This document shows positions 24,172 to 31,828 of a DNA stretch of 36,617 nt, in pieces (position 1 is the stretch's first letter; each line of letters starts with the position of its first letter). The stretch is from assembly GCA_016839785.1 (NCBI GenBank), contig JAEOTQ010000089.1, positions 1-36,617 of the forward strand, read 5' to 3'. Under the pieces are notes generated by a model. The model was not told the origin of the DNA and did no database searches. It was given only the letters and a program-made list of their open reading frames with translations. A program made the position numbers and the translations under genes. This stretch comes from Candidatus Hodarchaeota archaeon. GTDB taxonomy: Archaea > Asgardarchaeota > Heimdallarchaeia > Hodarchaeales > Hodarchaeaceae.

Positions 24172-25212
24172 TTGGTGAATCTTCTGGCAAATAGAAATTC
24201 AAATTCTTCTAGAGAGACTCTCTCAGAAGGAATTATCTTCTCTGCTTTTGAAGATCAAGGCCCTACAAACATCTACAACTCTTCTCCCTTAAATGAGGAA
24301 GAAGCCTTTGGTATGACTATCAAAACATTGACAGCAATCGGATCTGACTCCCCATTTCAACCCGGTGAAATTCGATGTTACGGCCCAATGCCCACACCTA
24401 AAGATCCGTATCTTTCTTTAGGTTTTATCTTCTTTCTGAAAGCAAAATCTTCTCAAGACCCACGAATTCAAAGACATGGGCGAATGATCGTACTTTGGGT
24501 CATCACAAGTTCTGCAACGACTATAAAATATATTGGTTTGATCAAAAACATGATAAGACGATCCTTACAACAATATCATGTCCGTCTTGATGAGGATCTG
24601 AAAAAAAGGGATGTTTTCACAAAAATTGATGAAAAGATCCGTCTGATTGAAACTGGCGTTAGTCTATTTTATGTTTCAAGAGCTGGAAGTATCGACCCCA
24701 TTATTGATCCTGCCCTAATAGCTCCTGATACCACATGTATTCTTTTAGATGATGCCAATAGACAGATTAAAGCTCTTTTTCGATCACAAGTCTCTCCTGG
24801 AAAGAAAAATGAGTTACTTCGTCAAATTAATGACTTTAAATCTAAAATTCCTCAGGGGTCTCTTTACAAAGTTGAAATAATAACTGATGATGTTGCAGTT
24901 CAGCAATTATCTTCCAAATATGGGTTATCAAGGCCTGATGAGATGGGTTTTCGCTTTCAACTCCATCTAGCCGATATTGTTACCTTTGAAGAACTTGATG
25001 CTTTTTTCGAATTTCATTTCAATCCTAAAAGACATGATCTTATTTCTCGGGTTCTCGGAGCAATATACAATAAAGAAAAGTTAAATTTATTTGATGTAGC
25101 TGTTCAAACTGGGGTTTCTGTGGAATTTTTGGAAGAATTCATACAAAGCGCGATCACTGCTAATTTGATCAAAACTGCTAAAATCGAGCATGGATTTCTT
25201 GTATGCGATTAA
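24172..25212 (+). CDS. Longin-like domain protein with a C-terminal winged-helix-like end
   Basis: Starts at GTG 24172; 346 residues. The N-terminal region GIIFSAFEDQGPTNIYN (about 19-35) has the 'F-D-x-x-G-P' opening strand seen in longin/roadblock-type domains of Asgard proteins. Further strands follow, such as LGFIFFLKAK and RMIVLWVITSS, then helix IKNMIRRSLQQY. A middle helical part has LDDANRQIKALF. The end (residues 285-346) reads RVLGAIYNKEKLNLFDVAVQTGVSVEFLEEFIQSAITANLIK, a good helix-turn-helix/winged-helix pattern ending in HGFLVCD. Such proteins often pair with small GTPases, and the nearest neighbour is a Rag-roadblock GTPase on the opposite strand. The longin call is tentative. 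Confidence 0.5.
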   Translation: MVNLLANRNSNSSRETLSEGIIFSAFEDQGPTNIYNSSPLNEEEAFGMTIKTLTAIGSDSPFQPGEIRCYGPMPTPKDPYLSLGFIFFLKAKSSQDPRIQRHGRMIVLWVITSSATTIKYIGLIKNMIRRSLQQYHVRLDEDLKKRDVFTKIDEKIRLIETGVSLFYVSRAGSIDPIIDPALIAPDTTCILLDDANRQIKALFRSQVSPGKKNELLRQINDFKSKIPQGSLYKVEIITDDVAVQQLSSKYGLSRPDEMGFRFQLHLADIVTFEELDAFFEFHFNPKRHDLISRVLGAIYNKEKLNLFDVAVQTGVSVEFLEEFIQSAITANLIKTAKIEHGFLVCD

Positions 25213-25615
25213 AATTACGAACTATTAATCTCCCATGACTAATTTTGTCAGACAACTATTTGGAAAATAATTCTGGACAGGATGAGTCACACATCCGCTA
25301 TCCGGCAGGAAAGCAACACGAGTATATTTGCTTTCGATTAGGACTACTTGAATAGATCTACTTGCGATACTCCAAACACCAATGAGATTCACCAATTTGG
25401 GCCATTCTTCTCTTGCCTTTGACGGGTAATTCGTCTAACGTAGTTACAAGGGAAGCTGGCCAAAAATATTAGTTAAATTTTTTTTTCATCACCTCGGAGT
25501 TGAAGAAATAAGAATGTGAGGCCTTTTAAGATCGTGACTGAGAGAGGTCACCGAATACGAGAGCTCTAGTTTGGTCGGACAAAAATGATCATGTTATTAA
25601 TATGCAATAAATTGA
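25213..25615. other. Gene-free stretch between convergent genes, with a possible coding remnant
   Basis: No good gene. On the minus strand a 57-codon frame runs from TTG 25395 to a stop at 25225, with the preceding codons open (REEWPKLVNLIGVWSIASRS). It reads protein-like in part (VVLIESKYTRVAFLPDSG) but has no ribosome site and is flanked by stops. It may be a decayed gene. The rest is AT-rich with no repeats. Confidence 0.25.
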
Positions 25616-26515
25616 CTAGAGAAGCTTTTTTATAACTTCTGCAATTTTTTCGAGTTTTACCGCTGTAAATTGGGCTGAACCTGTTTTTATAGCGATTCCT
25701 ATGAACATCAGATCTTTTTTAAGTTTTTGAAAGACGACAAGATTATTATTTATCTCCATAGTAATTTTCAATGATTTTAATGGTCTGAAATCACTCTTCA
25801 ATTTCTCATGATTTGCTAAGGCCATATTTGCAGGTTCAAGGAAATCAGAATAATTTCCTTCCTGGAATAATGGGACCCCTTCTTCATTGCATATTATAAT
25901 ACCTAATAAGTCTTCATCTTCAGTTAGAAAATCTTGAATGGCTTCAGAAACTGTTAATGCTTTCGTAGTTTTGAGTATTAATGTTTGGAGCATTTCCCCT
26001 ACAGTGTGATAGACTGATCGATCAAATATTGATGTTGTTCGATATTGAATGTCGAGCGGACCTTCAATTTCAAAATACTTTTTCATTGTATGATAAGTTT
26101 CCTCCTGTTGAGCAGACGATACTAAGTCTCGTTTATGGAAAAGACAAAACGCTGTTCCGTCAGGAGAAAATTCCTGTAATCTTGAAATTCCATGATTAAA
26201 GTAGAATTTACTGGTAGAAACTTGCTCAAAATCACTCATATCGACTACCCAGACAAAGATAGCGACATTACTAAAGATGAATTCTGCTTGTTCTCCCATG
26301 AATGCAGAGATGAAATTTTCTTGGCCACCACAATCAAAAATCTGGAAGGAACTATCAATAAAATTCTTAGTAGAGCGAGTGTAATTGATAGTAGCATTAT
26401 AATCTGTTACTTCTTCAGGATTTTTACCTTCAAATACCACAGATCGTATACTACTTTTTCCACTGGCACCCAAGCCCATAAATAAGACTTTTCGGGACGT
26501 TTGAGAGCTTAACAC
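25616..26515 (-). CDS. Rag/Gtr-type small GTPase with C-terminal roadblock domain
   Basis: GTG 26515 is preceded by AAGGA. 299 residues. The GTPase domain has G1 G14-LGASGKSS, switch T42, G3 D61CGGQE66 and G4 HKRD (127-130). HKxD in place of NKxD, and a Gly before Gln in G3, are the marks of Rag/Gtr GTPases. The last 110 residues, after KALTVSEAIQDFL, form a roadblock-type fold: LLGIIICNEEGVPLF, ANMALANHEKLK, SLKITMEINNNLVVF, FIGIAIK and a last helix. This is the same order as in eukaryotic RagA-D, where the roadblock end pairs two subunits on the Ragulator scaffold for nutrient signalling to TORC1. In Asgard archaea the role is unknown; a dimeric signalling switch is the likely inference. 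Confidence 0.9.
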   Translation of the reverse strand: MLSSQTSRKVLFMGLGASGKSSIRSVVFEGKNPEEVTDYNATINYTRSTKNFIDSSFQIFDCGGQENFISAFMGEQAEFIFSNVAIFVWVVDMSDFEQVSTSKFYFNHGISRLQEFSPDGTAFCLFHKRDLVSSAQQEETYHTMKKYFEIEGPLDIQYRTTSIFDRSVYHTVGEMLQTLILKTTKALTVSEAIQDFLTEDEDLLGIIICNEEGVPLFQEGNYSDFLEPANMALANHEKLKSDFRPLKSLKITMEINNNLVVFQKLKKDLMFIGIAIKTGSAQFTAVKLEKIAEVIKKLL

Positions 26516-26690
26516 GAGAATCCTTCTTTCTATTTTTGTGATTTCACTTAATACATACCTTATTTATCCTATATCTCATTAACTAGATAATTCCTTCCTT
26601 TCGAAATATACTCTAGTATGGATTACTCAATATCAATAGTATTTCCACCAGTTATAATAATTCAATTTATTTTTTATACTTAAATATATG

Positions 26691-26825
26691 ATGGATATAA
26701 AGCTAGATGCAAAAGATGAGATACGGCAACGAATCTTCAATCTTCGACGCTTCGTTTCAACCGTTGTACTTGCGTACCAAGAGATTTAAGGATGGAGTCC
26801 TCAGTCATGGAACTGCCTGAGGTAA
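26691..26825 (+). pseudogene. Broken copy of the small gene at 26929
   Basis: ATG 26691 begins MDIKLDAKDEIRQRIF and matches the copy at 26929-27081 over about 135 bases, roughly 80-85% identical by eye. At 26787 TAT has become TAA, and one base is lost just after, so the frame ends after 32 codons. The later part (GGAGTCCTCAGTCATGG) remains recognisable in another frame. A TATA-like CTTAAATATATG lies right before the ATG. Confidence 0.5.
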
Positions 26826-26928
26826 GGAAAATATTACACTGAATAACTTACTGCATGAAAGTACATTCTCCATACTCAATCATTTCCAGATCGAAATCCA
26901 AGCTAGGGTCCATGCGATTCACAAATTA

Positions 26929-27081
26929 ATGGATCTAAAGCCAGATGCAAAAGATGAAATACGCCAACGAATCTTTCATCTTCGCCGCTTTGTTTCATCC
27001 ATTGTCCTAGCGTACCAAGAGATCTATGGTATGGAACCTCCAGTTATGGAAATGCCCGAGATCCTAGGATTCGATGGATAG
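26929..27081 (+). CDS. Small helical protein, intact member of a tandem duplicate
   Basis: From ATG 26929, 50 residues: MDLKPDAKDEIRQRIFHLRR, then FVSSIVLAYQEIYGMEPPVM and EMPEILGFDG. It looks like one long amphipathic helix followed by a Met/Pro-rich end. The frame is also open upstream (IQARVHAIHKL, back to about 26819), so the protein may begin earlier with a non-ATG start. No family recognised. The nearby broken copy at 26691, 238 bases to the left, shows that the unit was duplicated. Mutations between the copies at third positions (GAG/GAA, CTT/CTA) suggest the sequence was under coding selection. There is no strong ribosome site. Confidence 0.4.
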   Translation: MDLKPDAKDEIRQRIFHLRRFVSSIVLAYQEIYGMEPPVMEMPEILGFDG

Positions 27082-27115
27082 CTAGAACAATTAGAGGATA
27101 AGAAATCCTCTCCCT

Positions 27116-27925
27116 CTATTTTTTTGGTAAGACTAGTTTTTTCAGTCCTGGTTGGTAAGGGATTACTTCACCATCACAAAAGATACAGAACGGACCATAT
27201 GGATGAAGAGCATTCTTTTGTGATTCTTGAGCGGATTTAATTAATTTTGTCCTAAACGCTTTTTCATTATTATCTGCGAATATCTCAACATCCTCGATAA
27301 CTGCAGGGATGTAGGGACATTGATGGGTATAAAGAAGGGTCACACCTTCACCATGTCCTTGGATAGTATTGTCAGAAATCGGGATAAAGAAGGGAATTTC
27401 TGCAGATTCGCTGAAAATCTTAGCATAAAGAGAAAAATTTTCTCCATAATCGTCTACTCTCTTAAATCCAAGTTTCTCATAGATCTTCTTTCGAGGTAAC
27501 CAACCTCCCTTTTTAGCTGTGATTCCGACTACTCCATTCATTTTTTGTTGTTTAGCGTCATTAATCGCATGCTGGATGAGTTCAGAGGCATATCCTTTTC
27601 CCTTATGACGTCCAACTACCCATAAACAGTGAATGACCGTACAATTATCAGCATTAACTCCTCGCCAATTAAATTTACTTGGGATATATTCAATAAATCC
27701 ACGATAAGAATATTTATTCTGCTCTTTAACCTTAAGAATCTTATATTTCAGTCCTTCAGAAAACCTATCCTTGATCCATTCAATTTTATTGAGATACCCT
27801 TCTCCTTTTTTCTGAGATTGTTTACAGAATAACCCAATTTGCTCTAAATTACTAGGATTAACATCGATAATTTCGTATATCATTTGATGATCACTTATCC
27901 CATAGGAAGTTTCAAGATTCTTCAT
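27116..27925 (-). CDS. GNAT acetyltransferase with a C-terminal YoaP-like domain
   Basis: ATG 27925 (MKNLETSYG) overlaps the TrmO gene end by 14 bases; ATG 27883 (MIYEIIDV) and the longest start 27961 are alternatives, and none has a clear ribosome site. About 269 residues. The N-terminal half is a GNAT fold: CTVIHCLWVVGRHKGKGYASELIQHAI has the acetyl-CoA loop R/Q-x-x-G-x-G/A (GRHKGKGYA), then GVVGITAK and FYEKLGF-like KIYEKLGFKRV. The C-terminal part (TLLYTHQCPYIPAVIEDVE to PFCIFCDGEVIPYQPGLKKL) matches the YoaP domain, with a conserved cysteine pair-like CPYIP and FCIFCDGE that resembles a thioredoxin-like fold. It acetylates an unknown amine. The overlap with trmO implies joint translation. 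Confidence 0.8.
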   Translation of the reverse strand: MKNLETSYGISDHQMIYEIIDVNPSNLEQIGLFCKQSQKKGEGYLNKIEWIKDRFSEGLKYKILKVKEQNKYSYRGFIEYIPSKFNWRGVNADNCTVIHCLWVVGRHKGKGYASELIQHAINDAKQQKMNGVVGITAKKGGWLPRKKIYEKLGFKRVDDYGENFSLYAKIFSESAEIPFFIPISDNTIQGHGEGVTLLYTHQCPYIPAVIEDVEIFADNNEKAFRTKLIKSAQESQKNALHPYGPFCIFCDGEVIPYQPGLKKLVLPKK

Positions 27926-28424
27926 CAAAAAAGTTTTGCTCTGCCCACCATGCAGCTCCATCCTCTTGCCACATGGGCCAATCCTTTAACCAAGGACCAA
28001 TATGACAATCCCTGATCCTATCAGAAATAGGAAAGTAAGCTTTAAGATCCAAAACTGGTGTTTTATCCATTGCATCTAGGTCTTCTACCTGAACTACTCC
28101 AGTTTTAATCTCGACCGATAAGATTTTCGTTACAGTAATTCCAATGGGATTCGGGCGATATTCGGCTCGTGTAGCAAACACACCAGTTTCTGGAGGGTCT
28201 TCACCATACGGAGGAACTATGCTCCACGAAGAAAGATTCCTCATCTCTTCAGTGTCATTTTTATGTGCCCACCAAATGACAAAGACATGACTGAATTTAT
28301 CTAATTCTTTTAAGCCCTCACGAAACGGTTCTTCAATGTTTACGAAGTAGTCAGCGCTAAATGGATCTTCCCCTTCAACATGGATGTAGCCAATTGGTCT
28401 TAGTTTAAAATTCTTTTTCAACAT
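27912..28424 (-). CDS. trmO: tRNA (N6-threonylcarbamoyladenosine37-N6)-methyltransferase TrmO (TsaA/UPF0066 family)
   Basis: 170 residues. The start LRPIGYIHVE, the strand HVFVIWWAHKND and the hallmark GVFATRAEYRPNPIGITVTKIL are typical of TrmO/TsaA proteins; VVQVEDLDAMDKTPVLDLKAYFP follows. TrmO uses SAM to methylate N6 of t6A37 in a subset of tRNAs, stabilising codon reading. R-x-x-Y-R-P-N-P-I-G lies in the SAM-binding pocket. The C-terminal end is lengthened by DRIRDCHIGPWLKDWPMWQ and an acidic tail. It is first of a pair with the GNAT-YoaP gene, whose start overlaps its stop. The family call is strong; actual substrate tRNA is inferred from family members. Confidence 0.9.
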   Translation of the reverse strand: MLKKNFKLRPIGYIHVEGEDPFSADYFVNIEEPFREGLKELDKFSHVFVIWWAHKNDTEEMRNLSSWSIVPPYGEDPPETGVFATRAEYRPNPIGITVTKILSVEIKTGVVQVEDLDAMDKTPVLDLKAYFPISDRIRDCHIGPWLKDWPMWQEDGAAWWAEQNFFDEES

Positions 28425-28562
28425 CAGGTATTCACCAACAAGATTATTTTGTCCACATCTTATATTGATTCCGATTTTGGTAGCACTCTTTCCTACTTTA
28501 ATAGGAAAGTATTAATAATCTCTAAGTATACAGATTGATTGAGAGACTAGGAGCTGAAGTGA

Positions 28563-29099
28563 TTGCTTGAACCTCAAATAATAAAGGATAAGCAGATAAA
28601 GCTGCTAGGATGTGTTTTCTTTGGGAATCCATTCCATGAAGCGAAGGAGTGGAGCTATAAAAATGAAATTGGAAATTTATGGATTCGCTTTATGAAATTA
28701 TCAAAGAAATATGCAAATTTTTTAGAAAAATTGTCATCTAGTTCTACTCTTGGCTATGAGCTGCACTTAGAACCTGCGGATTATCATAAAACTAACCGTT
28801 ACTATGTAATGGTAGGATTAGAAATCAGAGATTCGGAAGAAGTCCCACTAGAATTCTTCACAAAGAGCCTACCTCGAACAGATTATATTGAATTTACAAC
28901 TCAAATGGAGAAAAAAAGAGAGCAGGGGGCTTACGTTTATCAAGAATGGATGCCACAAAAGGGGATTGCACAACGTTACCCCTTTATACTACAGAGATAC
29001 GATCCTAATCGCTATCGGGGATTAGAAGATCCATCCTCCGAAATTGATTGGTTAATACCAATTCAAAGGAATAATCCAAGGAGGGCTAACTTTGAGTAG
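28563..29099 (+). CDS. GyrI-like effector-binding domain protein
   Basis: TTG 28563 starts a 178-residue frame. It consists of a single GyrI/AraC-effector-type domain (SHS2 repeat): first strand IKLLGCVFFG, helix IGNLWIRFMKLSKKY, strand LGYELHLEP, YYVMVGLEIRD, and second half FFTKSLPRTDYIEFTTQ to IDWLIPIQ. The E-x-D-W/x-x-P-I end with acidic residue is conserved in small-molecule-sensing members. There is no DNA-binding domain of its own. Instead the next gene, an ArsR-type winged helix, overlaps its stop by 8 bases, with AAGGAGG inside the first gene's end. Together they form a split one-component regulator: the first senses a ligand, the second binds DNA. That pairing is inference. Confidence 0.75.
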   Translation: MLEPQIIKDKQIKLLGCVFFGNPFHEAKEWSYKNEIGNLWIRFMKLSKKYANFLEKLSSSSTLGYELHLEPADYHKTNRYYVMVGLEIRDSEEVPLEFFTKSLPRTDYIEFTTQMEKKREQGAYVYQEWMPQKGIAQRYPFILQRYDPNRYRGLEDPSSEIDWLIPIQRNNPRRANFE

Positions 29100-29493
29100 A
29101 ATTCCAATTGCTGACCTACTTTCAAACTATGAAAATCAATTTGAAGAAATAAAATCAGTCTTAGGAGCTTTATCACATGATAAACGACTTCAGATAATGC
29201 TAAGTCTTCTTACAGGGGAAAAATCCTTTCGTGAATTGAAGAAAGAAATAAAACTTGAAAAAACTGCTCTGGCAAGTCATTTGACTCAAATGATATCAGT
29301 TCAGTTGATTTTAAAACCTGCATATAATACTTATAGTCTTCACGCGGACGGTGAACGATTTTTGAGAGTTATTGAACAAGCTTTTCGACAATCCGACTTA
29401 AGAATAAAAAAAGATAAGGAAAAAATGGAAACTAGGCAGTTTTCCGAAAAGTTTGCAGGACAGTTTTTCGGATACGATGAATCCTCTCAATAA
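29092..29493 (+). CDS. ArsR-type winged-helix transcription factor
   Basis: TTG 29092 is set by AAGGAGG 8-14 bases upstream; it overlaps the GyrI-like gene by 8 bases. 133 residues. After about 20 N-terminal residues, LGALSHDKRLQIMLSLLTGEKSFRELKKEIKLEKTALASHLTQMISVQLI gives the ArsR winged helix with recognition helix KTALASHLTQM, then a short wing KPAYNTYSLHADG and dimerisation helix RFLRVIEQAF. No CxC metal motif is present, so it does not look like a metal sensor; the paired GyrI-like protein probably supplies ligand sensing. The C-terminal tail (KKDKEKMETRQFSEKFAGQFFG) could contact that partner. Targets are unknown; the divergent or nearby transporter gene is possible. Confidence 0.85.
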   Translation: MSRIPIADLLSNYENQFEEIKSVLGALSHDKRLQIMLSLLTGEKSFRELKKEIKLEKTALASHLTQMISVQLILKPAYNTYSLHADGERFLRVIEQAFRQSDLRIKKDKEKMETRQFSEKFAGQFFGYDESSQ

Positions 29494-29506
29494 CATTCGA
29501 GTACTT

Positions 29507-31555
29507 TTACCACTTGTGATTGTATCTAGCCCTATATTTTCTGATTTGATCGCTTCCCTCATCGGTTATAAGATATCTTTCTCGACTATGTGCGATTAAT
29601 TTCTTATGTTCAAGTGTCACAAGAGCTTGTTTGATGTCATCTTCATTGTGACGAAATTTTACCATATAGGGTTCACCCTGACTTTCTTTAATAATAATAG
29701 GTTGGAAATCATATAAGAATTTCTTTGCTATCACATCAAAAGTGCGAAGGTCTTGGTAAATCTGGTATAATACCCATTTTTCGAGCATTCGGTACTGGAA
29801 TCGATTGTAGCTTTTCCATATTCCAAGTTGGTACTTGCCAAAATCGATGTTCTCACCCTGGTTATAACTTCGTAAATCGGAGAAGATTTCCCACGCTCCT
29901 CGTAATACTAAAATCCCTATAAAACAGCCTACAATCCCATCTACAAGGTATATTTGCAGTTCACTAGCAGCAATTGCTAATAATACTAGTAATGCGTTTA
30001 GAACATGATTTCTACTATCTTCTGATTGGGCTAAGATGGTTAAACTTCGATTGATATATCCGCTGTATTTCTGATAAATATACAAAGAGAAACACACAAT
30101 TATTGAGATGATAGCAACAAGAACGCCAAAATCCCCTTCATTAATCGGGGTAGGATTAATAAGCCTTGTTACACTGGAGATGAGGATCCCCAATCCTGAG
30201 AATGCCATAAGAATAATCAAGAGATAAGTTGCCTCGGTTTCTCTTTTAATACTCATGGCAATCGTCACAACAATGGAAGATATCCCATCAATTGCGGAAT
30301 CAACTCCATCTCCTAATAATCCAACACTCCCCGTAAGCACGAATCCAATTAATTTTAAACTGCCTAGGATAAGATGAATAACTAGTGAAAGGAGAGGAGA
30401 AATTGCTGGTTGGGTTAAAGCTTTTATAGATGAAAAGAATCTAATCATTCCTCGTGCTTCTTTATCTGCTTTTGCGATAGCTTTCTCTGTCAAGTAGTAG
30501 AGATTTTTTTGTTTCCTCGCCAATCCCTCCATTTGGAGGAAACTGACCCCATGGTAATTAATCCATAGATGTGTTGAATCTGGATTTTCACGGAAGAACA
30601 TTGGTGCTCCAAATAACATAGCAAGTCTACTATCTAAATTCAATATTTCTTCATAAGTCTGAGGCTGACCATTTAGGAGAATTAGGATATGATGAATGAA
30701 ATGTCCAAGATTACTTCGACGTGCTTCAGATAATATGTTAATCCCATAAACTATTACGATAACTCCTGAAACATAAATTAGATTTACGTTCATGCTAATA
30801 ATACTAATGACGATAAACAAAGGAGAAAATATAGTGTTTCGATGATTAAGTGCAAGTACTCTTACATCTAAATTTTCATTTAGATAGCCTGAACTATATA
30901 TCGCAAGAAATGACAATAAAGCACTTATTATGTTTATAATTATTATAACTCCTATACTCGAAACATAGAGAGATGTAATTCCTTTATTTAATATAGTTAG
31001 ACCAAAAATAATGATCCCCAATCCAACTAAAGATATTGAAATCTGAATAATTTTCATTAATTGTTTCCTGATGGGATTTCTTGAAGCTGTAAGTATCTGA
31101 TAGAAATTTAAACCCATTATTATAAGGTAAATTGCGTTTATAACGAATAATGGGTTTTCAGAGATAGAAAAGCCATAGATATTATTAACAAAAAGAATAG
31201 CTATACTAATAACCGATATTACATAGGCAATTGAAGGTTTAATGAGGTTTTTGACTACATTACTAATTTTTTGATCTCTTTTTTCGGTTCTAACAAGAAT
31301 TTCCTTGCCTTTTGGTGTGAGAAGGTATTTTGTATTTTCAACAAGATCAATATGCTTTCTTTTTCTTTGTTGTTTGAGTCTTCTTTGTAAATACTCTGAT
31401 TTACGTTCTCTTGATCTTTTTTGCCACCAATGAATATTAAATTCAGTATCAACCCTAGCTATAAGGTTTTCAATATCCTGTGGTGTATCATCCACAAGAC
31501 GTAGCAGTAATTTCTCCAAATTATGAGAGCTGAAGATTAAAGATGATTTTACCAT
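29507..31555 (-). CDS. CDF-type transporter fused to winged-helix-like regions
   Basis: ATG 31555 has AAGGTGA 5 bases before it. About 682 residues. The first 100 residues are soluble, with a basic patch (RRLKQQRKRKH) and a winged-helix-like end (KYLLTPKGKEIL). Five to six helices follow (about 105-270). A second soluble part (300-365, TYEEILNLDSRLAML, NLYYLTEKAIAKA) again looks winged. Then comes a clear cation diffusion facilitator core (about 380-560): LTGSVGLLGDGVDSAIDGISS with D-x2-D-x3-D, and SEDSRNHVLNALLVLLAIAASE with IYLVDGIVG. The end (585-680) has DVIAKKFLYDFQPIII and YLITDEG, a third winged pattern. The 'H-x3-D' of classic zinc CDFs is changed (D..N/H), so the ion may differ. Likely regulates or senses while transporting. 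Confidence 0.75.
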   Translation of the reverse strand: MVKSSLIFSSHNLEKLLLRLVDDTPQDIENLIARVDTEFNIHWWQKRSRERKSEYLQRRLKQQRKRKHIDLVENTKYLLTPKGKEILVRTEKRDQKISNVVKNLIKPSIAYVISVISIAILFVNNIYGFSISENPLFVINAIYLIIMGLNFYQILTASRNPIRKQLMKIIQISISLVGLGIIIFGLTILNKGITSLYVSSIGVIIIINIISALLSFLAIYSSGYLNENLDVRVLALNHRNTIFSPLFIVISIISMNVNLIYVSGVIVIVYGINILSEARRSNLGHFIHHILILLNGQPQTYEEILNLDSRLAMLFGAPMFFRENPDSTHLWINYHGVSFLQMEGLARKQKNLYYLTEKAIAKADKEARGMIRFFSSIKALTQPAISPLLSLVIHLILGSLKLIGFVLTGSVGLLGDGVDSAIDGISSIVVTIAMSIKRETEATYLLIILMAFSGLGILISSVTRLINPTPINEGDFGVLVAIISIIVCFSLYIYQKYSGYINRSLTILAQSEDSRNHVLNALLVLLAIAASELQIYLVDGIVGCFIGILVLRGAWEIFSDLRSYNQGENIDFGKYQLGIWKSYNRFQYRMLEKWVLYQIYQDLRTFDVIAKKFLYDFQPIIIKESQGEPYMVKFRHNEDDIKQALVTLEHKKLIAHSRERYLITDEGSDQIRKYRARYNHKW

Positions 31556-31571
31556 TAATCTCACCTTAGTA

Positions 31572-31775
31572 TTAGCAGAAATTGGATTGTTCTAGCTTTA
31601 AGTGATTTTTCGTTAGATAAAGTAATTTTAAAGTTGTATTATTGAATGTATGGGATTTGGTAATATTTTCTAGCTTATAAATGACTTTATTTAGGAAATT
31701 AATGAGGCTTGTAACTTGTTCATCTGAGAATTTGGAAATTCTGATCTCAGGATTTATGTTCACGCGTGCAAACAT
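31572..31775 (-). CDS. Small protein before the CDF gene, with a S13-like helix segment
   Basis: 67 residues from ATG 31775. The opening ARVNINPEIRISKFSDEQVTSL recalls the helix-turn of ribosomal S13/H2TH proteins (I-x-P-x-x-R-x-x-x-L-S/T-D-E), but the rest (NKVIYKLENITKSHTFNN...) does not match; it is most likely a small helical protein. Its stop lies 16 bases before the CDF start, so the two genes are probably one transcript. A TTTAAG element is about 27 bases before the ATG, on a spacing that suits a leaderless mRNA. It could be a small accessory or regulatory subunit of the transporter. Not a known family. Confidence 0.5.
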   Translation of the reverse strand: MFARVNINPEIRISKFSDEQVTSLINFLNKVIYKLENITKSHTFNNTTLKLLYLTKNHLKLEQSNFC

Positions 31776-31828
31776 TTAAAGAAAATCATAAATAGTGACT
31801 TAAATTGTTGTATCATTAGGTGATTTAA

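Noticed and set aside
26192..26485. 97-codon plus-strand ORF over the Rag GTPase
   Set aside because: Antisense shadow of a gene with clear GTPase motifs.
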